NCBI GenBank assembly: GCA_947649615.1
Contig: CANSSG010000005.1
Location: 21,290 to 85,289 of the forward strand
Direction of reading: 5' to 3'
DNA: 64,000 nucleotides
From: an uncultured Clostridia bacterium
GTDB lineage: Bacteria > Bacillota > Clostridia > Oscillospirales > Oscillospiraceae
The position numbers and the translations under genes were made by a program. Under the pieces are notes generated by a model that saw nothing but the letters and a program-made list of their open reading frames with translations, had not been told where the DNA came from and did not search any database. Of this stretch, positions 8,807 through 16,904 are shown piece after piece (positions within the stretch are counted from its first letter, which is position 1; the number at the start of each line of letters is the position of its first letter).

Positions 8807-9232
8807 TTACTTCCCGCGTTTCTTCTCTGCCACACAGTTGGTATCCAGGGAATCCCGGAATACCACAAACCGGTCGTAGAGGAACTCCAACACGAAATTT
8901 GCAATCATATTGATCGCGGTAACCAGGTACTCGTTCCACCCCAGCACATCCGCCAGATAATGCCCCAGCCAGGTGGACAGCGGCGTAAACACGCAGTAAA
9001 ACCCGAACACCAGGGCCATGGCCTTGGGTACGTTGCTGGCGGACTGGAAGGTGTAGCGGCGGTTCAGCGTAAAATTCCACAGCACTGACAGCGTCAGGGC
9101 AATCAGGTAGCAGGGCCAGTAGCTCCAGGCGGTCAGTTCGTTGAGGAGCGAAAACGCGCCGATCTCAATGATTCCCGCCGACAGGGAGAACAGCAAAAAC
9201 TTCAGCGACCGGATCAGTTCCTTCCGTTTCAT
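8807..9232 (-). CDS. GtrA-like four-helix membrane protein
   Basis: A 141-residue GtrA/DPMS-type membrane protein with four hydrophobic segments. It has the family's WNFTLNRRYTF motif after the second segment and NFVLEFLYDRFVVF near the end. GtrA proteins are thought to help move polyprenyl-linked sugars across the membrane or to accompany glycosyltransferases. Here it lies 15 bases behind the FGGY kinase and shares its transcript, with AAAGGAT upstream of the ATG and a terminator just beyond. There is no glycosyltransferase beside it, so its exact job is not shown by context. Confidence 0.85.
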   Translation of the reverse strand: MKRKELIRSLKFLLFSLSAGIIEIGAFSLLNELTAWSYWPCYLIALTLSVLWNFTLNRRYTFQSASNVPKAMALVFGFYCVFTPLSTWLGHYLADVLGWNEYLVTAINMIANFVLEFLYDRFVVFRDSLDTNCVAEKKRGK

Positions 9233-9247
9233 AGGCGCACATCCTTT

Positions 9248-10834
9248 CTATCCGTTCAAAGCCCGGAAATTTGTTCGGTTGGCGGCGTAGAGCTTCCGGA
9301 ACACGCCGTAGTTCCGGTCATAGGCCGCCCGGTGGGCGGCGTTGGGGGAGAAGCGGCGTTCCGGGGGAATCAGCGTCCCTACTCCGTCCAAGTCCGGCGC
9401 GATACCCAGCCCCACGGCCATCACTGCCGCCGCGCCTACGCTCCCTGCGTTTTGGGGACTGGCTACGGTTTCCACAATCCGTCCGGTCACATCGGCGAGA
9501 ATCTGGCATGTCACCGGAGACAAAGCGCCGCCTCCTACGAACCGCACCGGGTCGGAGGTGGGGATTTTTTTTGCCTGGCATTCCAGCATCCAGCGCAGAT
9601 GGAAGCATACCCCTTCCAGCACCGCCCGGATCAGCTCCGTCTTCCCGGTGTCCAGCCGGACGTTGAAGAACATCCCCGCCGCGGCCGGGTCCTCGAAGGG
9701 ACAGCGGTTGCCGTGGAGCCAGGGCGTGAAGACCACGCCCCCCGCCCCCGGCGGGATTTTTTCCACCGTCTCGGTGAGGTAGTCGTACAGGCTGGCGTAC
9801 ACCGTCTCCTGGCTGCCCGCCACATCCTTTTTCTCCAAATACACGCCAATTTCATCCAAGGCAAGGTGGTCCTTTACCCACTCCAGGCATTTCCCGGCGG
9901 TCTCCATCTCCGCGAAGTAGTTGTACCGCCCCGGCCTTGCCCCCACGATGGCGGCAATCATAGCGTTTACATCCACCCGCTGCCGGTCCGTCACCGTGGA
10001 AACCCAGCCGGAGGTGCCGCAGTAAATGTGGGTATCCCCCACTTTCACCGCCCCGGCCCCTACGCCGATAAGGGACGCGTCCCCGCCGCCGCCGAATACC
10101 GGCGTACCGGACGCCAGACCCAATTCCGCCGCCGCCCGGCCGGTCAGGCCTCCAATCTGCTCCTGGGCCTGGACTACAGGCGGCAGGTGGGCCGTTTCCA
10201 CGCCGAACATCCGGCACAGCGGCTCGCTCCATGCCCGTTTCCAGGTGTCGTAGAGCAGGGTAGCGTAGGCGGAATCCTCCGTGGCCGCCGCCCGGCCTGT
10301 GCAGCGCAGAATCAGGTAGTCCTTCACGTCCAGCCAGTACGCCGTCCGGGCAAAGGCTTCCGGCTCATGGGCCTGCACCCATTTGTATTTCCAGACCGGG
10401 TCCTTGACGCTGCTGGGTACCGCCCCAGTGGCGCGGAGACAGCGCAGCAGCTTTCCTACGTTGGCCCCGGCGATTTGCGGGCCGTGGGCAAGGCCTTTTT
10501 TCAGCTCCGCCCCCGCCCGCTGATCCATGTAGCTCATCGCCCTGCGTACCGGCTTCCCCTCCTGGTCCACCAGCACCAAGCCCTGCATCTGAGAACAGAA
10601 GGACAGGCCCGCCACCTGTTCGGGCTGGATCTGATTTTTTTTGAACAGGGCTTGGGTGGTATGGCACATGGCCTGCCACCACTCCTCCGGGTCCTGTTCT
10701 GCGCCGCCGCCGTCCAGAAGATACAAGCCGTAGCCCTCCTGGGCGCTGCCCAGCAGGGTAATCCGCTCCGCAAGGGAAAACAGGCAGGTTTTCACCCCCG
10801 TCGTCCCAATGTCATAGGCCAGCACATAGGTCAT
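9248..10834 (-). CDS. FGGY-family carbohydrate kinase
   Basis: A 528-residue sugar kinase of the xylulokinase/gluconokinase superfamily. The N-terminal phosphate-binding motif is DIGTTGVKTCLFS. The N-domain Asp lies in MSYMDQRAG, and the C-terminal ATP-site glycine motif is RFVGGGALSP. Two in-frame ATG codons lie six bases apart; I chose the second (MTYVLAYDIG) because GGGGAGGG is 6 bases upstream of it and only touches the first. The TetR stop codon overlaps the first ATG, so translation is coupled. In an operon with an aldolase and an aminotransferase it probably phosphorylates the sugar or ulose that the aldolase then cleaves. The substrate cannot be read from the sequence. Confidence 0.9.
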   Translation of the reverse strand: MTYVLAYDIGTTGVKTCLFSLAERITLLGSAQEGYGLYLLDGGGAEQDPEEWWQAMCHTTQALFKKNQIQPEQVAGLSFCSQMQGLVLVDQEGKPVRRAMSYMDQRAGAELKKGLAHGPQIAGANVGKLLRCLRATGAVPSSVKDPVWKYKWVQAHEPEAFARTAYWLDVKDYLILRCTGRAAATEDSAYATLLYDTWKRAWSEPLCRMFGVETAHLPPVVQAQEQIGGLTGRAAAELGLASGTPVFGGGGDASLIGVGAGAVKVGDTHIYCGTSGWVSTVTDRQRVDVNAMIAAIVGARPGRYNYFAEMETAGKCLEWVKDHLALDEIGVYLEKKDVAGSQETVYASLYDYLTETVEKIPPGAGGVVFTPWLHGNRCPFEDPAAAGMFFNVRLDTGKTELIRAVLEGVCFHLRWMLECQAKKIPTSDPVRFVGGGALSPVTCQILADVTGRIVETVASPQNAGSVGAAAVMAVGLGIAPDLDGVGTLIPPERRFSPNAAHRAAYDRNYGVFRKLYAANRTNFRALNG

Positions 10835-10836
10835 TT

Positions 10837-11511
10837 TCATCCCTCCCCACACATACTGTCCCCTTGCCGGTGGGAGATATCCTCCTCCGCAAAGGTAAAG
10901 GCGGATTCCAGAAATTTCAGCAATTCCCGCTCCAGCCGTTCCTCCTGCTCCTCCAAGGCCCCGCCGCAGTAGAGCCGGAACCGTTCCCGGTAATACGCGC
11001 AGCATCCGGCGAACTGCGCCGCCATCAGCAGGTTGTCGAAAAAGAAGGCGAACATCCCCGGGTCCATGTCCCGCCGCAAATCCCCGGCGTCCTGTCCGGC
11101 GGAGATGAAGCGGGTGTAAAACCCTGCCGCAGCCCCTTCCAGCTCTCCGGCCAGCCCTGCGGCATCCGCCCCGCCGGAAGCGGCGATGGCGCAGTACAGC
11201 CGCACATATCCGCCGTGCTCCCGGGAGAACCGGAGCATGGCGCGAATCACCCGCCGGGCGTACTCCTTCATTCCCGCAGGCGCTCCGGTGGCCTCCTCAA
11301 GGGCTTCCTGGACCGCCCGCAGGCTCCGGTCCAAGCAGGCCCGGAAAAGGCCGTCCTTGTCGCCGTAGTACTTGTATAAGGCTCCCACGCTGACCCCCGC
11401 CCGGTCCGCTATGGCGCGCATATTGGCCCCGGCGGCGCCATGGAGGGCGAACTCTTCCACCCCGGCTTCCAGAACCGCGTCCAGCCGCTCCCCGGACAGT
11501 TTTTTCAGCAT
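10837..11511 (-). CDS. TetR-family transcriptional regulator
   Basis: A 224-residue protein with a typical N-terminal TetR helix-turn-helix (MRAIADRAGVSVGALYKYYGDKDGL split across residues 28-52) and a helical ligand/dimer domain. Its start overlaps the aldolase gene by 7 bases and its stop touches the kinase start, so the regulator is made from the operon it probably controls. A GTGAA-N6-TTCAC palindrome upstream of the aminotransferase gene (14120-14135) is a candidate operator. The ligand is unknown; a pathway intermediate is the natural guess. Confidence 0.9.
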   Translation of the reverse strand: MLKKLSGERLDAVLEAGVEEFALHGAAGANMRAIADRAGVSVGALYKYYGDKDGLFRACLDRSLRAVQEALEEATGAPAGMKEYARRVIRAMLRFSREHGGYVRLYCAIAASGGADAAGLAGELEGAAAGFYTRFISAGQDAGDLRRDMDPGMFAFFFDNLLMAAQFAGCCAYYRERFRLYCGGALEEQEERLERELLKFLESAFTFAEEDISHRQGDSMCGEG

Positions 11512-12608
11512 GGCGGCTTCTTCCTGGCGTAAGACCGCTGGTAAATGAACCGCTGCACCCTGGCGTCCCCTTCGCTCAGAGGGCGGCACCGGGGAACCTC
11601 GCGGGCATACAGGCAGGCGGCGCAACCCTTGCGCAGCAAGACCCGGACTGCTTCCGCATCCCCTTCTTCCGTTCCGGCGCACAGCGCCCCGGCGCTGCGG
11701 AGCAGTACCGCGTTCCGGCCGCGGATGGCTTTTTCCACATGCTTGGGATCCGGCGGGACGCAGCGGATGTCCGCTCCGGCGATTTGAGCCAGGTCGTCCA
11801 GATAAGGCCGCAGACGGCGCTGGCCGCAGACGGCCAGCGTCTCCCAGCCGGTTCCGTGAACCACCTGCCGGAAGTTCCCCCCACGGTAGACCGCCGCGTG
11901 GAGGGCGGCGGCGGAGGGTAGGCCGGTCCCCGCAAGGGGATACCGCCGGCTGACCCCGCCCCGGGTCAGGATAAAGCTGTCGCCTTCCCGGATGCTGCTC
12001 CCCAAATCCGGGGGCACAGGCAGCGGTTCCGGCTCTCCCATGGCGTCCATGACCCGGTTTTCGCAGACCTCCTCCAAGGCCCGCGCGGCGGCAAAAGCGT
12101 CCTCCATATCCCTTCCCAGGCACAGCGCCCCATGGTTGCGCAATAGGAAAGCCCGGCAGTCCGGCCACGCCGCCATTTCCGTCTCCACGGCCCGCCGCAG
12201 GCTCTTTGTCCCCGGCAGGCCGTAGGCGGCGCAGGGAATGCGTTTTCCCAGCAGGGGGTGGATGAAGCCGGTGACCGCCGTCCCGGCTATCCCCGCCACC
12301 GACGCCCAGTACTGGTGGGTGTGGATGACAAAGCGAACCTCCGGCCGGAGACGGTAGGCGGCGGCATGGATGCCCTTCTCGCTGGAAGGCTTTACCAGGC
12401 TGCGGTAAGAACCGTCCGCGATATCCACCAGTACAAGCTGATCCGCCCGCATGGTTTCGTAGGCCAGCCCGCTGGGGGTAATCAAAAACTGCGTCTCCGA
12501 CACGCGGACGCTGATGTTGCCCCAGGTGCGCGCAATCAGCCTGTCCTCTACCAGCCACCGGGCCGCCGCGAGAACCTGTTCCCGCCCCCGGGTTTCCAGG
12601 GCGGTCAT
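11505..12608 (-). CDS. Class II aldolase/adducin protein with a degenerate second copy
   Basis: A 367-residue protein, roughly twice the usual class II aldolase length. The first half (about 1-200) is a complete domain. It carries the catalytic Glu region KPSSEKGIH, the metal-binding HTH (VIHTHQYWA) and the third His (LLRNHGALCLG). The second half (about 220-345) repeats the fold in weakened form (VVHGTGWETLAV, VLLRSAGALCAG): the HTH pair is reduced and the third His is Ser. It may be a structural or regulatory dimer partner. Class II aldolases cleave phosphorylated sugars by zinc-stabilised retro-aldol chemistry. The gene overlaps the aminotransferase stop by 4 bases and tetR by 7. Confidence 0.85.
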   Translation of the reverse strand: MTALETRGREQVLAAARWLVEDRLIARTWGNISVRVSETQFLITPSGLAYETMRADQLVLVDIADGSYRSLVKPSSEKGIHAAAYRLRPEVRFVIHTHQYWASVAGIAGTAVTGFIHPLLGKRIPCAAYGLPGTKSLRRAVETEMAAWPDCRAFLLRNHGALCLGRDMEDAFAAARALEEVCENRVMDAMGEPEPLPVPPDLGSSIREGDSFILTRGGVSRRYPLAGTGLPSAAALHAAVYRGGNFRQVVHGTGWETLAVCGQRRLRPYLDDLAQIAGADIRCVPPDPKHVEKAIRGRNAVLLRSAGALCAGTEEGDAEAVRVLLRKGCAACLYAREVPRCRPLSEGDARVQRFIYQRSYARKKPPC

Positions 12609-14095
12609 GGCTGAACCTCCAATGGCCCGCAGGACGCGAACACCCGGTCAAACCGGGCCAGCACGTCGTCTATCATCTCCTCTGTGTAGGCCGCGCTGGT
12701 ATACAGGCGGGAGCCAGCCAAGGTGACGATCCCTTCCGCCATGTAAGCTGCGCCCATGTGCTCCATCTCCTTCTGCCGGACGCTGGTCTGCTTGAGAATC
12801 TCCGGGATTGTCCAGGGCTTTTTCCAGTCGATGCAGAAGTGCATGGTGCCAGCGTTGTCCAGGTGGCATATAGAGCCTTGGTTGAAGGCCACAAAGGGCA
12901 GGTTGTACTTTTTGATGAGAAGCTGGAGACCTCGGGTCAGCCGGTCCCCCATCCGTCCCGCCCTCTCGCAGGCGTCAGTGCGCTCGATCTCGCACAAGGT
13001 ATAATATCCCGCCGCGCAGGACACCGGCGTTGCCGCCATAGTGCCGCCGCACAGGGCCTTCGGCACCTTCTTCCCGGAGGAATCCAGGCCCGCCCCCAGG
13101 TGGGCCATACAGTCGGCGTGGCCGCCTACGCCGCCGGCGCCGGGATAACCGCCGGCGATAATTTTCCCGAATACGGTCAAATCCGGGTCTACGCCGAAAA
13201 ATCCCTGCGCGCCGCTCAGGCCGATGCGGAACCCGGTGACCACCTCGTCAAAAATCAGCAGCGCCCCGTACTGCCGCGCCAGCCGGGCCGCGCCCCGGAC
13301 GAACTCCCGGCTGACAGGCCGTGTGCCGCTCTCCGGACCCACCGGCTCCAGGTACACCGCCGCCGTGCCGCCGGTCAGGCGGTTGGCTTTCAGCTTCCGT
13401 TCCAGGTCTTCCAGGTCGTTGGGGAAAAATTCGCCGGTGTGCTTGAATACAAAGTCCGGCACACCCTTGGACATGATGCCTTTGGTGCCTGGGACGCGCA
13501 TCCCGTAGGCAAGCTGGTCAGACCAGCCGTGGTAGGCCCCGCCCATTTTGAGGATGTTCTTCTTCCCTGTTTTCAGCCGCGCAATCCGTGCCGCGCACAT
13601 GGCGGCTTCCGTGCCGGAACCAAGCATCCGGAACATTTCCACCGACGGCACCAGGTCGGAAATTTTTTTCGCCAGCTTGTACTCATACTCATGGAACAGC
13701 CCTGTGGACGGCCCGCAGGTGTTCAAAAGCTCGATTACCTGATCCCGGACCGCCGGCATGTTGCTGCCCAAAATGGTGGGGCCGCCCGCCTGGAGCAGGT
13801 CGTAGTACCAGTTGCCGTCTATGTCCCACAGCTTGGCCCCCTCGGCCTTGGTGATGACAATGGGGAACGGGTAGTTGAAGGCCAGGTTATGCTGTACGCC
13901 GCCGGGGATGATTTTTTTCGCCTGGGAGATCATCGCCCGGGACGTGGGGCATTTCTGGTTAAAATAGTTTTCTACATAGTCCGCCAGCTTCTCCCGGCGG
14001 ATCGACCAGACGGGCTTCTGAATGAGCGCGTCCAGCTGCGCGGTCACCGCCGCCGCGTCCAGGTACTCGTCTATGGCAAAACCGTTGTAACCCAT
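12605..14095 (-). CDS. Class III PLP-dependent aminotransferase (glutamate-1-semialdehyde aminomutase-like)
   Basis: A 496-residue class III aminotransferase. Seen are the substrate/PLP region RMLGSGTEAAMCAAR, the PLP-stacking GAYHGWSD, the cofactor Asp in LLIFDEVVTGFR, and the Schiff-base lysine in VFGKIIAGGYPG. The family interconverts aldehydes or ketones and amines. It is first in the aldolase-TetR-kinase operon and its ATG is preceded by GGAGG. True hemL lies in tetrapyrrole operons and is shorter (about 430), and the N-terminal ~50-residue extension is unusual. It therefore most likely removes or adds an amino group on an amino-sugar or amino-aldehyde before aldol cleavage; substrate unknown. 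Confidence 0.88.
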   Translation of the reverse strand: MGYNGFAIDEYLDAAAVTAQLDALIQKPVWSIRREKLADYVENYFNQKCPTSRAMISQAKKIIPGGVQHNLAFNYPFPIVITKAEGAKLWDIDGNWYYDLLQAGGPTILGSNMPAVRDQVIELLNTCGPSTGLFHEYEYKLAKKISDLVPSVEMFRMLGSGTEAAMCAARIARLKTGKKNILKMGGAYHGWSDQLAYGMRVPGTKGIMSKGVPDFVFKHTGEFFPNDLEDLERKLKANRLTGGTAAVYLEPVGPESGTRPVSREFVRGAARLARQYGALLIFDEVVTGFRIGLSGAQGFFGVDPDLTVFGKIIAGGYPGAGGVGGHADCMAHLGAGLDSSGKKVPKALCGGTMAATPVSCAAGYYTLCEIERTDACERAGRMGDRLTRGLQLLIKKYNLPFVAFNQGSICHLDNAGTMHFCIDWKKPWTIPEILKQTSVRQKEMEHMGAAYMAEGIVTLAGSRLYTSAAYTEEMIDDVLARFDRVFASCGPLEVQP

Positions 14096-14119
14096 ATGGC
14101 AAATCCTCCATTTCCTCTT

Positions 14120-14135
14120 GTGAACAAAGATTCAC
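14120..14135. promoter_or_regulatory. Candidate TetR operator upstream of the aminotransferase operon
   Basis: A 16-base palindrome, GTGAA-CAAAGA-TTCAC, lies 25 bases before the first gene of the minus-strand operon, where repressor binding would block transcription. TetR-family operators are commonly short palindromes of this kind. Assignment rests on position and symmetry only. Confidence 0.45.
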
Positions 14136-14171
14136 GTCATGCACCAAGCGTACCACACTCCGGCGGGAATG

Positions 14172-15023
14172 TCAATCAATCCCCGCGGAATTTGCGGAAA
14201 TGACCGCCCCCTTCGCGCCGTCAATATCCATAATGACCGCCCCTGCATAAGGAACATAGATGTGTCCGGACAGCGGGTTTTTGATGCTGTCGATGGGAGC
14301 GGTGAGGGTGGCTTCCACATCGGAGCGCTCAAAAGCAAGGTCAGTGCCGGTCATTTCGCAGTTGATGAGCCGCAGCCCCTTACAGTAGCAAAGGGGCTGT
14401 GTGCCGGTGATCTTGCAGTTTTCAAAGGTGACGTTCTCACTGTACCAGGCAAGGTACTCGCCTTTTACCACGCTGTTTCTTACCGTTATGTTTTTCGCAT
14501 GCCAGAAGGCGTCTTTCGTATCAAATGTGCAGTTTTCAAAAACAGAATCCGTAATGTACTGGAAGGAATATTTGCCCTTCATACGGACGCTACGGAATGT
14601 CAGATGCGCGGAGCGAAGCATAAAATATTCACTTTCCACCGTGCAGTCTTCCATTAAAACGCCCTCCGCCGACCAGCCAAATTCGGCGGAGACTACATCA
14701 CAGTCTCGAATGGAGATATTGGCGCATTCCCGCAGGGCCTTGATGCCGTGAAGCTTGGTCTCGTTAATCTCCACATTCTGAGAATACCACAGGGCTGCCC
14801 GGCAAAGCGCCGTCAGTTCGGAATTCTCAATTTTCAGCCCTGTATCGTGCCAAAACGGGTAGCGGAGATTGAAAAAGCAGTTGTTCACCGCTATATTCCG
14901 GCACTCCTTGCATGCGCTCTCGCCGTCAGCCGGCCCGTCAAAGGCACAGTCCGTTACCAAAACGTCTTGCACCCCATAAAGCGCCCGTTCTTCATCAAAG
15001 GTTTTGTTCTGGATTGTTGTCAT
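14172..15023 (-). CDS. DUF3737 right-handed beta-helix protein
   Basis: A 283-residue protein made of repeated short strands (IAVNNCFF, IENSELT, VEINETKL, ISIRDCDV, VLMEDCTV and so on). This is the signature of the DUF3737 family, predicted to form a right-handed parallel beta-helix like pectin lyases. There is no signal peptide. Biochemical function of the family is unknown, although many beta-helix proteins act on polysaccharides. It reads toward the aminotransferase operon with a 76-base gap and no clear terminator between, so some read-through is possible. Confidence 0.85.
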   Translation of the reverse strand: MTTIQNKTFDEERALYGVQDVLVTDCAFDGPADGESACKECRNIAVNNCFFNLRYPFWHDTGLKIENSELTALCRAALWYSQNVEINETKLHGIKALRECANISIRDCDVVSAEFGWSAEGVLMEDCTVESEYFMLRSAHLTFRSVRMKGKYSFQYITDSVFENCTFDTKDAFWHAKNITVRNSVVKGEYLAWYSENVTFENCKITGTQPLCYCKGLRLINCEMTGTDLAFERSDVEATLTAPIDSIKNPLSGHIYVPYAGAVIMDIDGAKGAVISANSAGID

Positions 15024-15060
15024 GGTTATGTACTCCTTTGGATTGCGGTATTTTGGCTTT

Positions 15061-15100
15061 CTGCACCTGGAGCCGTCGCACGGACTGGCCCCAGGTGCAG
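15061..15100. repeat. Perfect 10-bp inverted repeat in the DUF3737 leader
   Basis: CTGCACCTGG and CCAGGTGCAG enclose 20 bases, 38 bases upstream of the DUF3737 start codon. It could be an operator or an RNA hairpin. On the plus strand it is followed by a T-rich stretch, but no plus-strand gene ends here. Confidence 0.5.
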
Positions 15101-15223
15101 ATATTTTGCTGTTTTATGCTGTTTGCTGCGCCTACATCATATACCTGGCCCCGTCAAACGGCAAATACTTATAATGAATATAAATCTATAGGCATGAGGC
15201 ATGGATTTTTCCTCGGCTGAACG

Positions 15224-15259
15224 AAAAAGGGTAAGGCGACGCGGCAGTCTGCCTTACCC
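15224..15259 (-). terminator. Rho-independent terminator of the PfkB gene
   Basis: GGGTAAGGC pairs with GCCTTACCC around a 13-base loop; read on the minus strand it is followed by TTTTTCG. It lies about 60 bases beyond the PfkB stop codon and insulates the sugar kinase from DUF3737. Confidence 0.85.
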
Positions 15260-15317
15260 TTGCTTTCTTTACGGATTGCTCCCCCGTGAATATGGAGCCT
15301 TACACTGGCCTTCCCGC

Positions 15318-16229
15318 TCACAGTTCCGTCTTTTCCACATGAACCTGCTCCATGAGGGCCATGGTTTCCTCCCGGGTACCCAGCCAATCGTTGAACGCCG
15401 TGGCGCAGCCGGCAGCAACGCCCATTTGCAGCGCCTTGTCAAATTCCCCCGTCTGCCGCAGGCCCGTCAAAAAGCCCGCAACCAGTGAGTCTCCCGCGCC
15501 TACCGTGTTCACCGCCGGGCCGCAGCAGGCGTTGGCAATATACAGCTCCCGGCTCTCGGTCAGCAGGAACGCGCCTACGCCGCCCATAGAGACCAGGACG
15601 TTGCGCGCGCCTTCCAATTGAAGCTGGTGGGCCAATTCCACGCCCTCCTCGTATTCCAGGTCCTCCACGCCGAACAGTGCGCCAAGTTCCGTCAGGTTGG
15701 GTTTAATCAAAAACGGGTGGCAGCTCAAGCACTGCCACAACGCTTCGCCGCTGCAATCGAGCACCGTCATGCAGCCCGTTTCGGCAAGCTGCTGGAGAAT
15801 AGATACATAGAAGGAGATGTTTTGCGCCCAGCCGGAGAGGACTACCGCGTCGCCCCGCTGCACATCCTCCAGCAATTCCAGAAGGCGCACCAGGTCTCCT
15901 GCGCCCAGGCTGGGTCCGCAGCCGTTGATAGCCGTTTCCATCGCGCCGCGCACCTTAACATTGATGCGGCTCTGGCCGCTGGGCAGGTCCAGTAGCGTAT
16001 GGGGACAGCCCAGGTCATCCAGCAGGTCCCGGATCGTCTGCCCAATGCGCCCGGCGGCGAAGCCCAAAGCCCGTGTTTCCTGCCCCAACCGCTGAAGCGA
16101 CAGGGAGACGTTCAGCCCCTTGCCGCCAGGGTAGATGGCTTCACTGCGGGTTCGGTTGATTTGGCCAGGGACCAAATCTGTATCTACCGTATAGTCCAGG
16201 GAAGGATTGATGGTGATGGTGTAAATCAT
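15318..16229 (-). CDS. PfkB-family sugar-phosphate kinase (1-phosphofructokinase/tagatose-6-phosphate kinase type)
   Basis: A 303-residue ribokinase-family enzyme. The N-terminus TITINPSLDYTV and GGKGLNVS are typical of the FruK/LacC branch. The C-terminal ATP/anion-hole motif with the catalytic Asp is NTVGAGDSLVAGF. It should phosphorylate a ketohexose phosphate at C1 (fructose-1-P or tagatose-6-P to the bisphosphate). The ATG at 16229 is preferred over an upstream GTG because AGGTG sits 7 bases before it. It has its own promoter and terminator. No PTS or DeoR gene is adjacent, so the exact substrate is open. Confidence 0.88.
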   Translation of the reverse strand: MIYTITINPSLDYTVDTDLVPGQINRTRSEAIYPGGKGLNVSLSLQRLGQETRALGFAAGRIGQTIRDLLDDLGCPHTLLDLPSGQSRINVKVRGAMETAINGCGPSLGAGDLVRLLELLEDVQRGDAVVLSGWAQNISFYVSILQQLAETGCMTVLDCSGEALWQCLSCHPFLIKPNLTELGALFGVEDLEYEEGVELAHQLQLEGARNVLVSMGGVGAFLLTESRELYIANACCGPAVNTVGAGDSLVAGFLTGLRQTGEFDKALQMGVAAGCATAFNDWLGTREETMALMEQVHVEKTEL

Positions 16230-16269
16230 ATGGCACACCTGCTCTCTCTTACAAATAAAATTAGTGACA

Positions 16270-16298
16270 GAATATCATGAATCGCCCGGATTTGCAAG
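16270..16298 (-). promoter_or_regulatory. Sigma-A promoter of the PfkB gene
   Basis: On the minus strand TTGCAA (16298-16293) and TATTCT (16275-16270) are separated by exactly 17 bases, with an extended TG before the -10 box. They are placed about 45 bases upstream of the start codon. Confidence 0.75.
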
Positions 16299-16488
16299 AG
16301 GGTTGGAAAATTATTGCCGAAGCGGATTGTACGTTTGTCAAACAAATAGGCTAAGGAAGTCAACAGGAGAAAGCTAATGGAGTGGCCGCATCGGCAAGTT
16401 GTTGGAGCGGCGGTTATAAACAGCAATCTGTTTCTGAAAGTCATCCAGGGAGAAGAAAGAGCGGACAGAATATAGTAAAAATGGTTGA

Positions 16489-16850
16489 AAAAAGGCAGGA
16501 CATAGCTTGGAAGCGACCCATCAAGTCTTCAAGGTTTCCAAATTGACGATACAAAAGTGGGAAAAGCAGCTGAAAGAAACAGGGAATTTGGAAAAGAAAG
16601 ATCTGCATAGAAGTTTCCGAAAGATCGATCCGGAAAAACTGAAGGCATATGTTGCGGCCCACCCAGACGCATACCAATCAGAAATGGCGGAGACATTTGG
16701 ATGCAGCGAAAGCGGCATTCGAGACGCATTGCGGCGGCAGTACTGTTTTCTCTCGCTGCCGCGCTGGTATTCCGCCCGGGAGAGAAGCGGTAAAACGTCT
16801 GCATTCAAAGCGAAAAACAGTTCCGCCCTTCTGCGCAAATGCGGTTTATG
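16489..16850 (+). pseudogene. IS630-family transposase N-terminal remnant
   Basis: The frame from 16489 reads AGHSLEATHQVFKVSKLTIQ, then WEKQLKETGNLEKK, HPDAYQSEMAETFGCSES. This is the helix-turn-helix N-terminus characteristic of IS630-type transposases. The first residues are cut off by a TGA at 16486. After about 16725 the frame shifts and the DDE catalytic domain is absent. The 190 bases before it (16299-16488) contain nothing else I can identify. It is a dead relic next to the subtilase-like lipoprotein gene. Confidence 0.75.
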
Positions 16851-16904
16851 AACCAGCCCGCATCCGCACAGAGGGGCGGAGCTATTCTACTATGCGGTAC
16901 AGTC

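Noticed and set aside
9332..10972. A 546-codon plus-strand open frame opposite the FGGY kinase
   Set aside because: It is exactly antisense to an intact kinase, has no ribosome site and its sequence is Pro/Arg/Gly/His-rich, as expected from GC-rich codon usage on the other strand.
12605..14095. hemL (glutamate-1-semialdehyde aminomutase)
   Set aside because: The motif set is similar, but the protein is longer, has an extra N-terminal region and sits with aldolase and kinase genes, not haem genes.
16507..16851. A functional helix-turn-helix regulator
   Set aside because: The sequence is the N-terminus of an IS630 transposase, lacks its own start and loses frame before the catalytic domain.
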